The notes: a model not told the origin generated them from the letters alone. A stretch of DNA of 64,000 nt from Bacteroidota bacterium (GCA_023424015.1 JAFAEM010000031.1:103239-167238); one strand, 5' to 3'. Positions 26,071-35,902 are shown, counted from the first letter of the stretch. Made by a program: numbers and translations.

Positions 26071-27711
26071 TTAATATCCCTGGTTCTGGACAAGGTTTTT
26101 ATTAACCTGTATCTCAATATCCGGTATGGGCCATAAGTAGTTTCGCGGATTATTAAACCGCCTCACCTGGATCACGCGCATCTGGGTGTAATTCGAAATG
26201 CCTTCATAGTGTGGAGTCCAGTTTGAATCAATAACCGGTGCACCTGCCAAAATTCCGTTGGGTATTCTGCCATAGCATGGCCCGTTGAGCAATTTGTCTG
26301 CAATACGCCACCTCAGGAGATCAAAATACCTGGTCCCTTCACCGGCAAACTCAACTTTCCGTTCATAACGCAAAATAGATCGCAACTCGGACTGGGTTTT
26401 TCCAGTTTCAATTTCCGGCATTTTTGCTCTGCGTCTCACTTTATTGATAGCATCGTACACACTTTGGTCTATTTGATTGCTTTCAATTTTCGCCTCGGCA
26501 TAATTAAGAAGTACCTCCGCATATCTCATCACAATCGAGCTAATAGCTGTTTTAGCTCCTTCGTCAAATTCTGTCGAATCAACATATTTTCTCCACGAAA
26601 AACCCGAAAAACTTGCGAAGGGGTTGATAGCATCTTCATTGGGTATCCTTATTGCGGGAGTCACATTGTAATTCCAGCATCTAACACTATCCTTATGCGT
26701 TTCATACTGGTATCCGCAAAATATCGAACCCGGCACTGCAATGGTCCAGTGAAGGCGGGGATCCCTGTTCTCATAAGGTTTTAAAGGATTATACAATGGA
26801 GACTTATCAATAGGAAGACCATCTTTATCCTGGTATGAATCAACCAGGGCCTGGGTGGGCATTCTATTAGTAAATCCGCCTGAGTTTCGCGACCTGAAAT
26901 AAGTGGGACCGCTATTAGTAGCATCGGTATAGCTCCAATGAATCGCCCATATCAACTCTTTAGAAGAATTTCCTGCCAGCTTTGTAAGCACCTGGTAATC
27001 TGGCTCGAGAATAAATTGGCTCCCTTCCTGCGCCATCACTTTACCAGCAGCAGATATTGCTGCATTCCAACGTTCATTGTACAAAGCGACTCTTGATATC
27101 AATGCCCAGGCTGCTCCTTTTGATATAGACATAGAAGCAGGGCTATTTTCCTCCTTGAGGTATTGCGAAGCAGCTTCGAGATCAGCCAAAACTGAATCAA
27201 CTACCTGTGCCTTGGGTGTTCTGCTCACATTTGCTTCGGCAAGTGGTAAGGTAGTGGTGATATAAGGCACATCACCAAATAATTCAGTTAATAACGAGTA
27301 ATAATATGCCCTCAAATATTTAGCCGATGCTTCGATATTTTTCAGAGCCGTCATGTCTACGTCACTATTTGCGTTTCCAACATTGTCGAGTAAATAGTTA
27401 CACCTGCCAATTCCCCTGTACATCGTAGTCCAGATAGTACGAACAAAACTAGATCCGGGATCCCCCATCATTACATCCGGGGTATTGTCACGGTGCACAC
27501 CTATATCTGAATACATTTCAAACATGGAAGTGAATGAAATGCTTGATACCACGAGCTGCAAAGGACTGTGACATCCAACCAGCGCGGTTTGAAAATCACC
27601 CAGCGTTCGTGGAAAAGATTCTGTTGAAGGTGCATGCAAAGGAATTTTATCTAACTCTTTACTGCAGGAAAGAACTATTGTTCCAAGGAAACAAATCAAT
27701 AAAAGTCTCAT
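26071..27711 (-). CDS. SusD/RagB-family outer-membrane nutrient-binding lipoprotein
   Basis: The protein has 546 residues, with a lipobox (IVLSC) at about residues 12-16. SusD-like N-terminal segment LDKIPLHAPSTESFPRTLGDFQTALVGCH is followed by TPR-like helices (YLRAYYYSLLTELFGDVPYIT) and the C-terminal RagB signature RYAEVLLNYAEAKIE...VNKVRRRA...LRYERKVEFAGEGTRYFDLLRW. It caps the SusC barrel from outside and binds ligand. It follows susC by 13 bases. Which ligand is bound cannot be read from the sequence. Confidence 0.93.
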   Translation of the reverse strand: MRLLLICFLGTIVLSCSKELDKIPLHAPSTESFPRTLGDFQTALVGCHSPLQLVVSSISFTSMFEMYSDIGVHRDNTPDVMMGDPGSSFVRTIWTTMYRGIGRCNYLLDNVGNANSDVDMTALKNIEASAKYLRAYYYSLLTELFGDVPYITTTLPLAEANVSRTPKAQVVDSVLADLEAASQYLKEENSPASMSISKGAAWALISRVALYNERWNAAISAAGKVMAQEGSQFILEPDYQVLTKLAGNSSKELIWAIHWSYTDATNSGPTYFRSRNSGGFTNRMPTQALVDSYQDKDGLPIDKSPLYNPLKPYENRDPRLHWTIAVPGSIFCGYQYETHKDSVRCWNYNVTPAIRIPNEDAINPFASFSGFSWRKYVDSTEFDEGAKTAISSIVMRYAEVLLNYAEAKIESNQIDQSVYDAINKVRRRAKMPEIETGKTQSELRSILRYERKVEFAGEGTRYFDLLRWRIADKLLNGPCYGRIPNGILAGAPVIDSNWTPHYEGISNYTQMRVIQVRRFNNPRNYLWPIPDIEIQVNKNLVQNQGY

Positions 27712-27724
27712 ATCGCGAATAATT

Positions 27725-30700
27725 TTAAAAGTTCAGATTTAAACCAACATTGAAATTTTTTACCTGTGGATAGTAAGCACCATTACTATTGGCGGCAATT
27801 TCAGGATCCCAGCCTGGCCAAAACTTATCAATAGTAAATAGGTTGTCGGCAGAAAAATATATTCGGAGTTCCTTAATCGCCCTGGGAAGACTTACCAGTC
27901 GGGATGGTGTAAAACCAAGTTGAATATTTTTTACACGCAGGTAAGCGGCACTGCGCATCCACCAGTCGGAAGGTTGATAGTTGTTATTTCCACTGAAGAA
28001 TAGCCGTGGAAATATTGCATTGGGATTTGGGTTATCTTCTGTCCACCGGTTCTTCTGATATTCATAAGCTGTACCACCTCCGGCAAAAGGCTCAATTGCG
28101 CTGCCCGACAAATAACCATCCTGCTTGCCTACACCCTGGAGCAACATACTAAAATCGAGACTTTTCCATTCTAAGTTAAGGTTCAGACCATAGGTATAGC
28201 GGGGAATCGTATTACCCACGATCTTCCTGTCGCTTATATTAATCCTTCCATTGCCATCCATATCTACAAACGCTATATCTCCCGGCTTAACATCTCCGAA
28301 TTGAACCGGTCCGCTATAGCTGCCGCCGTTCATGTCTTTGGAAGAAATGAGTCCATTGGACTGATAGAGGTATAGAGAGTTGATAGGATACCCCTCATGA
28401 TTTACCACAACTCCTGTATTCTGAATACCGCGGAGATCGACAATCTTGTTTTTGACATCGGATAAGGACGCTCCAATTGTATACTTTAAATCGCCCAGTG
28501 AGTTGCGGTAATTCAACGCAAGATCCCAGCCCCGATTTTCTACCACACCGGCATTTTGATAAGGCGCCGACAATCCCATAGTCAATGGAATATTCAACTG
28601 CAACAATATGCCGGTTGTCTTCTTAAAATAATAATCAAAGGTTCCCGATAAATTCCTGAATAGGGTAAAATCGACTCCGATATTCGTCATCTCAGTAGTC
28701 TCCCAGGAAATATCAGTTGCGGCAAGCTCACTCAGCGCTATACCGTCCTGTACCACACCATTTGAGACATAGTTGGCTCCGAAGGACAGTGTAGATGCAA
28801 AGGGATAACGACCGCCTATCTTCTGGTTACCTAGTTTGCCCCAGGTGACGCGGAATTTCATGTCGTTTAAAGTGCCTTTCAAAGATGACATAAAGTCTTC
28901 TTCTGAGATCCTCCAACCAGCTGCAAACGAGGGGAAGAGACCCCACTTGTTCCCTTTTCTGAATCGAGATGAACCATCATATCTCACACTTGCCTCAAAA
29001 AGATATTTCCCCTTATAATTATAATTGAGTCTGCCGAAGTAAGACATTAGTGTGAGCTCTGAAGCTGAACCTTCATTTCTCATATTGTCAAGAGAGCCAG
29101 CTGACAATACAGTATACTGGATAAATGGGAATCCATCCCTATAGGCTCCAAAATTGGAGTTACTCGTATTTTCATATTGAAAGCCACCAAGAATACTTAG
29201 AGCATGAGATTTGAAATTCCTGCTATAATTGAGTGTGCCGAATAGTTGGTCTTTTCTCTCCTTCTCCACAGCCTGATCCAAATAATTTCTGGCAGGCAAC
29301 AGGAAAGCAGGCAAGCCATTGGCTGTATAAGTTTGTATTGAATTTACAAACGACACTACCTCGGGTTGAACCAAAGCGATAGAATAATTAAGCTTTGCAG
29401 TCAAAAATGCAACTGGCCTATACTCCAATGAAACATTTGCCTGAAGCGGCATCCTGGTTTCTTTCCAAAACCCGCCGTCCTCAAGTATGGCCACGGGATT
29501 AACCCCATTCTGACCTTCACCCCACAATCCCGTAGAATACCTTGCTGCTTTGTTAGCAGGAAACTTGTTCATGGTAGCGAAGATCAAATTGGTGCCTGTT
29601 GTCGACTGAGGTGAGATTGCTGCCGCCTGACCGCCTGGAAACAGTGCTGGTCCATTTCTTTTTTCATGTGACACAAAAAGATCAACCGAAGCAGTCAGCT
29701 TCTTTGACAAATCAATATCACTGTTGATACGAGCAAAATATCTTTCGTACTTGATTTGTTTTAATAACCCATTTTGGTGCAAATAACCCAGGCTTGCGAA
29801 TGCACGTGCATTATCTGAGCCCCCGGACAGGCTTATGGTTTGTCCAGTCTGAACTCCACTACCATTAAGAACGGCATCCTGCCAGTCTTCATCCGGATAT
29901 TGATCAGATCCACGGTTAGCTTTGTATTCATTGACATAGCTGTCAGGATATAAAGGCAACCTACCGGAATTTACATATGCTTCATTAATAAGTGTAACAT
30001 GGTCCAATCCATCTACCATTTCAGGCAGATCTGTAGCACGTTGAACCCCTACGAAACTGCTGTAGTTCCCAGATACGCTACCTTTTCTTCCTCTTTTGGT
30101 AGTAATAAGGATTACACCATTTGCAGCTTTAGATCCGTAAATAGATGCTGATGCTGCGTCTTTCAAAACTGAAATCGACTGGATCGTGGACGGATCGATA
30201 TTATCCATTGACATTTCTAGTCCATCAACAAGTATTAGTGGGTTAGCGTCATTTAAAGTTCCAATACCTCTTATACGTATATTTCCACCATCAGAACCCG
30301 GTTGTCCTGTAGACTGTGTGATTGTGACACCTGGAATAAGCCCCTGCAAAGCTTGCGAAGTCTGCCCCACCTGGCGTTTCGATATCTCGCCGCCTGTGAC
30401 AGACGCAACCGATCCGGTAAGATTGATTTTCCTTTCCTTACTATAACCTACCACAACGACCTGGTCAATGCCCGAGATGTTTTGCTCCAGGGTTATATTA
30501 ATTTGAGTACGATTGCTTATCGGGACTTCGCGGTCTTTGTAACCAACAGATGTAATAACAATAACATCAGTGGCATCGACGCCGGCTATTACAAATTCTC
30601 CTTCTTCATTAGTCTGGGTTATCAATTGCTTGCCTTTTACTGCAATGGTTGCACCTGCTACTGGTCCCCCCTCCTCATTTAGAACCTTGCCTCTGACCTC

Positions 30701-31132
30701 AAGTAAAGGATCGGATTCTTCCACCTCGACCGGCTTATTCTTTTTCTTGATAAAAATGGTGTTCTTCGTAATAAAGTACGTGAGTGGCTGGTCCCGAAGG
30801 ACTTCGTCCAATGCTGTAAGAACAGGCACCCTATTGAGTCTGACAGATACCTTTTTTGTTCCTGCAACGTCACGATCATTATAGAAAAAGACCATCCCCG
30901 TTTGCCGTTTAATTTCAGAGAAAACGGTTTTTAGGGAAATATTGTCTCCTTCATACGTTACAGTTTGGGAAAAGCCGGTGGCTCCCACCTGTAAAAACGC
31001 CACTGTCATGAGTACTATCGTGAGCCTCATAATCAACCAGATTTTTCGGGTAAACCTTAACTTGTCGCTACTTGGGCAATCATCATGATCTTTTTTGTCG
31101 CATCTTTGATCACGGCAAACAGATATTTGCAT
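27725..31132 (-). CDS. SusC/RagA-family TonB-linked outer-membrane transporter with STN domain
   Basis: The protein has 1135 residues. After a leader extension and signal peptide (MRLTIVLMTVAFLQVGATGFSQ) comes a secretin/TonB short N-terminal (STN) domain, about residues 55-130, that can signal to FecR. Next are a carboxypeptidase-regulatory-like domain near 145-225, the SusC signature VVVVGYSKERKINLTGSV, plug GNIRIRGIGTLNDANPLILVDG, LKDAASASIYGSKAANGVILITTKRG, and the barrel. The STN domain fits control by the upstream sigma/FecR pair. Start taken at the ATG that keeps the N-terminal extension typical of Chitinophagaceae members; the next ATG (MRLTIV) is an alternative. Confidence 0.93.
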   Translation of the reverse strand: MQISVCRDQRCDKKDHDDCPSSDKLRFTRKIWLIMRLTIVLMTVAFLQVGATGFSQTVTYEGDNISLKTVFSEIKRQTGMVFFYNDRDVAGTKKVSVRLNRVPVLTALDEVLRDQPLTYFITKNTIFIKKKNKPVEVEESDPLLEVRGKVLNEEGGPVAGATIAVKGKQLITQTNEEGEFVIAGVDATDVIVITSVGYKDREVPISNRTQINITLEQNISGIDQVVVVGYSKERKINLTGSVASVTGGEISKRQVGQTSQALQGLIPGVTITQSTGQPGSDGGNIRIRGIGTLNDANPLILVDGLEMSMDNIDPSTIQSISVLKDAASASIYGSKAANGVILITTKRGRKGSVSGNYSSFVGVQRATDLPEMVDGLDHVTLINEAYVNSGRLPLYPDSYVNEYKANRGSDQYPDEDWQDAVLNGSGVQTGQTISLSGGSDNARAFASLGYLHQNGLLKQIKYERYFARINSDIDLSKKLTASVDLFVSHEKRNGPALFPGGQAAAISPQSTTGTNLIFATMNKFPANKAARYSTGLWGEGQNGVNPVAILEDGGFWKETRMPLQANVSLEYRPVAFLTAKLNYSIALVQPEVVSFVNSIQTYTANGLPAFLLPARNYLDQAVEKERKDQLFGTLNYSRNFKSHALSILGGFQYENTSNSNFGAYRDGFPFIQYTVLSAGSLDNMRNEGSASELTLMSYFGRLNYNYKGKYLFEASVRYDGSSRFRKGNKWGLFPSFAAGWRISEEDFMSSLKGTLNDMKFRVTWGKLGNQKIGGRYPFASTLSFGANYVSNGVVQDGIALSELAATDISWETTEMTNIGVDFTLFRNLSGTFDYYFKKTTGILLQLNIPLTMGLSAPYQNAGVVENRGWDLALNYRNSLGDLKYTIGASLSDVKNKIVDLRGIQNTGVVVNHEGYPINSLYLYQSNGLISSKDMNGGSYSGPVQFGDVKPGDIAFVDMDGNGRINISDRKIVGNTIPRYTYGLNLNLEWKSLDFSMLLQGVGKQDGYLSGSAIEPFAGGGTAYEYQKNRWTEDNPNPNAIFPRLFFSGNNNYQPSDWWMRSAAYLRVKNIQLGFTPSRLVSLPRAIKELRIYFSADNLFTIDKFWPGWDPEIAANSNGAYYPQVKNFNVGLNLNF

Positions 31133-31196
31133 AATTTAGCAGTGTTTGGGTTAAATAATAATTGATAGCTAGTCAGTTTTATTAATTCGAACATTA

Positions 31197-31230
31197 TCAG
31201 GTCCTGCGCCAACAGGGCCTGAACTTTTTT
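31197..31230 (+). terminator. Terminator oriented antisense to the susC leader
   Basis: TCAGGTCC (31197-31204) pairs with GGGCCTGA (31215-31222), eight pairs including one T-G, around a 10-base loop, followed by AC and six T on the plus strand. No plus-strand gene precedes it. On the minus strand no T run follows. It suggests a small antisense transcript in the susC leader, or is simply a leader hairpin. Confidence 0.55.
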
Positions 31231-31245
31231 AAAGTATGTTTTATA

Positions 31246-32433
31246 TTATTGAGGTAATAAAGTCAATTTTTTCCCGTCAATTTTGAATTTAATATTTGTA
31301 AACGCCAGTCCATCTAGTACTTCCTTTAACGTGAGCGTCTCTCCAATCTCTCCTGTAAAACTCCAATCCGGCAAACTCTCTGGGTAGTCAACTTCTACAT
31401 CGTACCAGCGTGATAGTTGTCTCATGACTGCTTTTATATCAGCATTCTGGAAATGAAAGAATCCATTTTTCCAGGCTACTACAGATTCAAGGTTAGCATT
31501 ATTTCGGGTACTTATCGCACCCTGACCCGTTAATACGGTTTGCTGGCCAGGCTTTATTACCACGGCGCCACTACTACCGGCTTCTACCTGAATGCTGCCT
31601 GTGATTAAAGTCGTCCTGATAATCTCTTCGTTCTCATAGGCATTAATATTGAATTCCGTTCCCAATACACTGATCTTCTGCCTGTCTCCAATTTGAACAA
31701 TAAAAGGCTTGTTCACATCACGAGCCACTTCAAAGTAAGCCTCTCCCTTTATCATTACCAGCCGCTCATTTCCAGGGAAAGATGTAGGAAATGTGACAGA
31801 ACTTTCGGAATTGAGCCATATTACTGTTCCGTCGGCCAGAAGCAGTCTGTATTTTCGCCCGCGCGGTGTGGTCATGGTATTATACACCACCGCATCATCT
31901 TCCCCTCCTGCCTCGTAACTGACCACCCCATTCCGTATATCGATCGCTGTGTTACCCTGCATCGCAATTGTACCGTCTTCCGTACTGTCGAGTACAAGCT
32001 GCCGCCCATCCGCCAATGTTAGTATGGCTCCTGTTTTTCCAGGAGAAACATCATTTTTTTCCGGAGCTGTTGCCACAATTGTCGAGGTGGTCGTTGCCGC
32101 ATTTCTGGGTACTAATAAATAAATTCCAACGCCAAGCCCCAGGGCCACTGCCACCGTTGCCGCGGCTCTTCTCCAACTGAAAACAGGACGCACAACCGCC
32201 TGCCCGCCGGATCCTAGGACCCTGCTAAATATTTCCTCTGATCTCGCGGAGTCCAATATTTCTTCCTGGCTTTCAGAATTAAATTCAACCCAGGATGCTA
32301 TATAATTCCTGATATATTCATCATGACTGCCCTTTCGGATCATCGCCATTAATTCCATTTCCTCATCTTCGGTACAATTGCCGTTCAGGTATGATTCCAG
32401 TAAACTCCGTAGTCTGTTTAATGATACGTGCAT
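31246..32433 (-). CDS. FecR-family anti-sigma factor
   Basis: This single-pass inner-membrane regulator has 395 residues. The cytoplasmic part (residues 1-85) has the helical segment LESYLNGNCTEDEEMELMAMI typical of Bacteroidota FecR. A membrane helix lies near residues 90-108 (ATVAVALGLGVGIYLLV). The periplasmic FecR domain reads NTMTTPRGRKYRLLLADGTVIWLNSESSVTFPTSF, and a DUF4974 domain ends the protein (VVAWKNGFFHFQNADIKAVMRQLSRWYDVEV). It should hold the adjacent sigma factor inactive until SusC signals ligand occupancy through its STN domain. Confidence 0.93.
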   Translation of the reverse strand: MHVSLNRLRSLLESYLNGNCTEDEEMELMAMIRKGSHDEYIRNYIASWVEFNSESQEEILDSARSEEIFSRVLGSGGQAVVRPVFSWRRAAATVAVALGLGVGIYLLVPRNAATTTSTIVATAPEKNDVSPGKTGAILTLADGRQLVLDSTEDGTIAMQGNTAIDIRNGVVSYEAGGEDDAVVYNTMTTPRGRKYRLLLADGTVIWLNSESSVTFPTSFPGNERLVMIKGEAYFEVARDVNKPFIVQIGDRQKISVLGTEFNINAYENEEIIRTTLITGSIQVEAGSSGAVVIKPGQQTVLTGQGAISTRNNANLESVVAWKNGFFHFQNADIKAVMRQLSRWYDVEVDYPESLPDWSFTGEIGETLTLKEVLDGLAFTNIKFKIDGKKLTLLPQ

Positions 32434-32524
32434 TCGCGTTTAATTAATAAGCAGCATAGGGCAGCTACTTCAATAAAGGACAATTGAAAAAGAAAATAGG
32501 GGTAGTGAGGCCTGAACTTTTTTT

Positions 32525-33115
32525 TTAGAATAATAAAAACAGTAGAAAACAGGCGTCGATTCCTCTCCTTTTAAGCCAGGATTTTATGTTACGGGCGGCC
32601 TCCATGCAATGCTTTTTTACCGTTTCCCTGGAGATTTCCATGTGTTCCGCTATTTGCTCATGCTTGAGCCCATGATATCTGCTTAGTTCGAAAGCCTTTT
32701 TTTGCTGGGGCGGAAGTTGTTTTGTTGCCTGTTGAAGTAAGTGTTGCAACTCATGATTGTCTATGACACCGATACCTGAGCTTGATACCTGTACCATCGA
32801 AAGGTGCTCCCCACTGATATAGTTTTCAGAAAACGCCTGGCGTTTAAGTAGATTATAAATCTGGTTGATTGTGATAGTATTCAGGTATTTCCTGAAATCC
32901 TTTATCTCCGTCAGTTTATGACGATTAGACCAAATTTTTACGAAAACTTCCTGAACCAGGTCCTCGGCTGCACTTTGTGATTTCAAAAATTTTTTACCAA
33001 GAAAAAAGATGTTCTTATGATAGGTATCATAAATCACTCTGAAAGCAAATTCATCACCATTCTTCACTTTCTTTAGCAAGCATGACTCGTTGTATGAGTT
33101 ACTATTATTCATCAT
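32525..33115 (-). CDS. ECF RNA polymerase sigma factor controlling the SusCD locus
   Basis: The protein has 196 residues from the double ATG giving MMNNSNSYNESCLLKKVKNG; the frame is open 19 codons further upstream, less likely to be used. Region 2 is FRVIYDTYHKNIFFLGKKFLKSQSAAEDLVQEVFVKIW, and region 4 is LPPQQKKAFELSRYHGLKHEQIAEHMEISRETVKKH. It ends with a hydrophobic tail (ACFLLFLLF), seen in some Bacteroidota members. It leads FecR, SusC and SusD in order, so it is the local cell-surface-signalling sigma factor. Confidence 0.92.
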   Translation of the reverse strand: MMNNSNSYNESCLLKKVKNGDEFAFRVIYDTYHKNIFFLGKKFLKSQSAAEDLVQEVFVKIWSNRHKLTEIKDFRKYLNTITINQIYNLLKRQAFSENYISGEHLSMVQVSSSGIGVIDNHELQHLLQQATKQLPPQQKKAFELSRYHGLKHEQIAEHMEISRETVKKHCMEAARNIKSWLKRRGIDACFLLFLLF

Positions 33116-33315
33116 GGCAGCAGAGATGAAAATAGTGGATTTCGATGAGTTACCCAAAATGGAACCAGCCATTGTATTGGGACATTTGAATTCGCACTAG
33201 TCGTTTTCTGATTCAGGCAATTTACATAGATCCTGAAACTTTAAAAAAATAAAATATAATAGAAAGCCTTATGCAGTTTTCACAACTGAACATTTTGGCA
33301 GCTGATAAATATAAA

Positions 33316-34383
33316 TTAAGTTCTCCTATTACTCAGCCACCTTCTAACCGGCAAATCAATCCATCTCATAACAAGATAGGCGAAACCAACAAGGAAGACG
33401 ACCCCGGCTATGACCACAATTACCAATTCGGCACCCGCGGGCTGCTTCGCGGTATAGTAAGTTCCGAATATCCAGATCGCGAAATAATGGGTCATATATA
33501 AAGGATAGGATATCTGTCCTGAAAACACGCAGATCTTTGTCAGGCTTTGTGAAAGTTGCGATCCCGCTCCCAGCGCAACCAGCAAAGGAAAATAAAAAAG
33601 CACCACAAGTGATTCCGCAATCCAGTTCCATTGAAAAAACGGCATCATAAAAGCTAACAACAATAATATGGAGAGGACAATAAAACCAAGCTTATTGCGA
33701 ATGATCCAGTTGGATCGATAGATCAGCATACCTGCCAGAAAAGAATAAGCGACCCTTACGCCACCATGCCAAAAATTATCACCTGCCCACCCGCCAAGCA
33801 GGTTGCCTGCACTATAGCTCACCCAAACGATGCCGCAGGCTGCAATAACCGCCAGCACCAGCAAAACCTTTCGGCTAAGCTTAATAAGCACAATGGCATA
33901 AATAATATTGACCACGTATTCCCAAAACAATGACCAGGCAGGTGCATTAAAACTAAATAAATTCAGAAACCGCTCTTCCATAATAGGAAGAGGTATCAAA
34001 AGCAATGAGCAAACAAACAATAATGCTAAACGACCCGCATCATAAGCGGGCGAAGAACCCTGAAAAGGATCAAATAAAAATCCAAGCAAACCAAGAACAG
34101 AACCCAGCACCACCAAAGGATGGAGTCGGATCAGTCGTCTCTTGAAAAAGGATTTTAACCCGATCTTCTCGAGTCGCTGGTCATACGCATACGCGATCAC
34201 AAATCCCGACAGGCAAAAGAAAAAATCAACGGCCAGGAAACCATGACCAATAAAATTCCGGGTGATATCCGGGAACACCCATTCCATAAAATGAAAAACA
34301 ACAATGGCGAGAGCGGCAACGCCTCTTAGTCCGTCGAGGATAACGAAATGGGGTTTGCCCTGGTGGGTGGCGGGATTACTCAT
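33316..34383 (-). CDS. Membrane acyltransferase, family 3 (OafA/YrhL type)
   Basis: The protein has 355 residues from the ATG giving MSNPATHQGKP; another ATG eight codons upstream is possible. The family's first-helix motif FVILDGLRGVAALAIVVFHFME carries the catalytic-type His near residue 32. FIGHGFLAVDFFFCLSGFVIAYAY and RRLIRLHPLVVLG (RxxR) follow. About ten membrane helices are visible. Members transfer acyl (often acetyl) groups to extracellular polysaccharide or lipid head-groups. The target is unknown here. It is a single gene, opposite in strand to the next secreted-protein gene. Confidence 0.85.
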   Translation of the reverse strand: MSNPATHQGKPHFVILDGLRGVAALAIVVFHFMEWVFPDITRNFIGHGFLAVDFFFCLSGFVIAYAYDQRLEKIGLKSFFKRRLIRLHPLVVLGSVLGLLGFLFDPFQGSSPAYDAGRLALLFVCSLLLIPLPIMEERFLNLFSFNAPAWSLFWEYVVNIIYAIVLIKLSRKVLLVLAVIAACGIVWVSYSAGNLLGGWAGDNFWHGGVRVAYSFLAGMLIYRSNWIIRNKLGFIVLSILLLLAFMMPFFQWNWIAESLVVLFYFPLLVALGAGSQLSQSLTKICVFSGQISYPLYMTHYFAIWIFGTYYTAKQPAGAELVIVVIAGVVFLVGFAYLVMRWIDLPVRRWLSNRRT

Positions 34384-34548
34384 GAGCCTTAAAAAAGGTC
34401 GCAACATAATACAAATCCATGAAAGCAGTTATCGCGACCTGCAAATCCTGTGGGAAATTATCTTATAAAATAGCCATAGTTACCGTTCACAGGAATTATC
34501 GCAGTAATGCGGTCCATTTGTAGTAACTTATACCAAACTGGCTGAGCC

Positions 34549-35733
34549 ATGAAGCTTTCTGGTTTCATATTATTGCTATTAATCACAACGCAGAACCTGA
34601 AAGCTCAGCCTGGCGCCTGTATTTTTAAGCCCTCCAACCCTACGATCCACTTTGGAAGTGGCATGATCCCGGACCCCAACGACATTTCACTGGTTACTTA
34701 TGGACGTGTAAAACATCCCTGTCCGTCCGATGGACATTATTCATTTGTACCCAGCACCAGAGAGTGCTTCCGTGGAGATTGGCATACACTTACAGAAGAT
34801 CATACACCCGGTGATCAGAATGGAAATATGATGATCGTAAACGCAGCGCATTTCGGCGGTCCTTTTTTGGATATTCCTATCACCGGCCTGAAAAGCAATA
34901 CCAGCTACGAACTCGGCATGTGGCTGATGAATCTTTGCAGGCCCACCGACAAATGTCCGTCCCTGCTGCTTCCCAACTTAAAGATCATGATCAAAACACC
35001 TGAGGGACGGCAGATCGCGCATATTGTCACCCGTGACCTGCCCCGTACAGCACAACCAAGGTGGAATCAACACCGGGTGTTATTTACTACACCGGAAAAT
35101 ACATCCAATCTGCAATTACTGATGATGGATAACGCGCCGGGTGGTTGTGGCAACGATTTCGCGCTGGATGATATCACCTTCAGGGAATGTGTGAAGCAGG
35201 ATGTACAACGCAGAGAACCGCCGAAGAGTAAACCTGTCGCAAAGACATCACCATCAAAATTAAGAAAGGCTTCCTCCCCACCAGCAAAACCAAAACCTGC
35301 ACCCACTCAAATTCAAGTAACGGTGAAGCCAGTCGAAATTGAAGAACTAAAAAAAATTAATTTCCCTAACGCGCCTGCCATCTTAAGGAACCGCGAAAAC
35401 GCTTTGGTAAGACGGATTGAAACCACTGCAGGTGAGATCAAAATCGACCTCTACGACAATGGTGTTATCGATGGGGATACTGTCAGCGTATACCATAACA
35501 ATTCATTAATTAAATCAAGACAGGGATTGTCGCAAAAACCGATATCTATCTCCATTCAGATTGATCCCACGCAACCTCACCATGAACTGACGATGGTGGC
35601 AGAAAATCTTGGAACCATTCCGCCAAACACCTCCATCATGATCATCACTACTCCTGAGAACCGCTACAGGGTTTCTATCAGTTCGAGTATACAGAAAAAC
35701 GCGAGAGTAGTGTTCGATCTCCTGGATCCCTGA
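34549..35733 (+). CDS. Secreted two-domain protein, jelly-roll plus C-terminal beta domain
   Basis: The protein has 394 residues and a signal peptide ending LKAQ (residue 19). Residues 20-220 look like a carbohydrate-binding-type jelly roll: GNMMIVNAAHFGGPFLDIPITGLKSNTSYELGMWLMN and GGCGNDFALDDITFREC, with several cysteines. A Pro/Lys/Ser-rich linker covers roughly 225-265. The last ~110 residues (GEIKIDLYDNGVIDGDTVSVYHNN onward) form a second beta domain seen in other Bacteroidota surface proteins. It has no enzymatic motif. A structural or surface-adhesion role is likely, but not proved by context. Confidence 0.6.
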   Translation: MKLSGFILLLLITTQNLKAQPGACIFKPSNPTIHFGSGMIPDPNDISLVTYGRVKHPCPSDGHYSFVPSTRECFRGDWHTLTEDHTPGDQNGNMMIVNAAHFGGPFLDIPITGLKSNTSYELGMWLMNLCRPTDKCPSLLLPNLKIMIKTPEGRQIAHIVTRDLPRTAQPRWNQHRVLFTTPENTSNLQLLMMDNAPGGCGNDFALDDITFRECVKQDVQRREPPKSKPVAKTSPSKLRKASSPPAKPKPAPTQIQVTVKPVEIEELKKINFPNAPAILRNRENALVRRIETTAGEIKIDLYDNGVIDGDTVSVYHNNSLIKSRQGLSQKPISISIQIDPTQPHHELTMVAENLGTIPPNTSIMIITTPENRYRVSISSSIQKNARVVFDLLDP

Positions 35734-35756
35734 GCAGACTGGATCATCTGATAGAG

Positions 35757-35893
35757 AAGATCTGTTTTCATCAGTTTGATAAAAAGGTCCCGGATCGCGT
35801 CTTCAGTGAGTGGCCCGTCGCGAAGCCATTTTTTCCATAGTTATATAGATCATCAAAGTATTGCCGGTACAGCTTTTGAAGGATTTTGTCGTC
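35757..35893 (-). pseudogene. Relic of an ECF sigma factor (5' part, frameshifted)
   Basis: On the minus strand DDKILQKLYRQYFDDLYNYG is sigma-70 region 2 in one frame. It then breaks at a run of six A (near 35840). Inserting one A restores GKKWLRDGPLTEDAIRDLFIKLM, the continuation of region 2. The rest of the gene, including region 4, is missing. It is back-to-back with a SusC relic, with about 10 bases between. Confidence 0.8.
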
Positions 35894-35902
35894 TCCCCGG
35901 AT

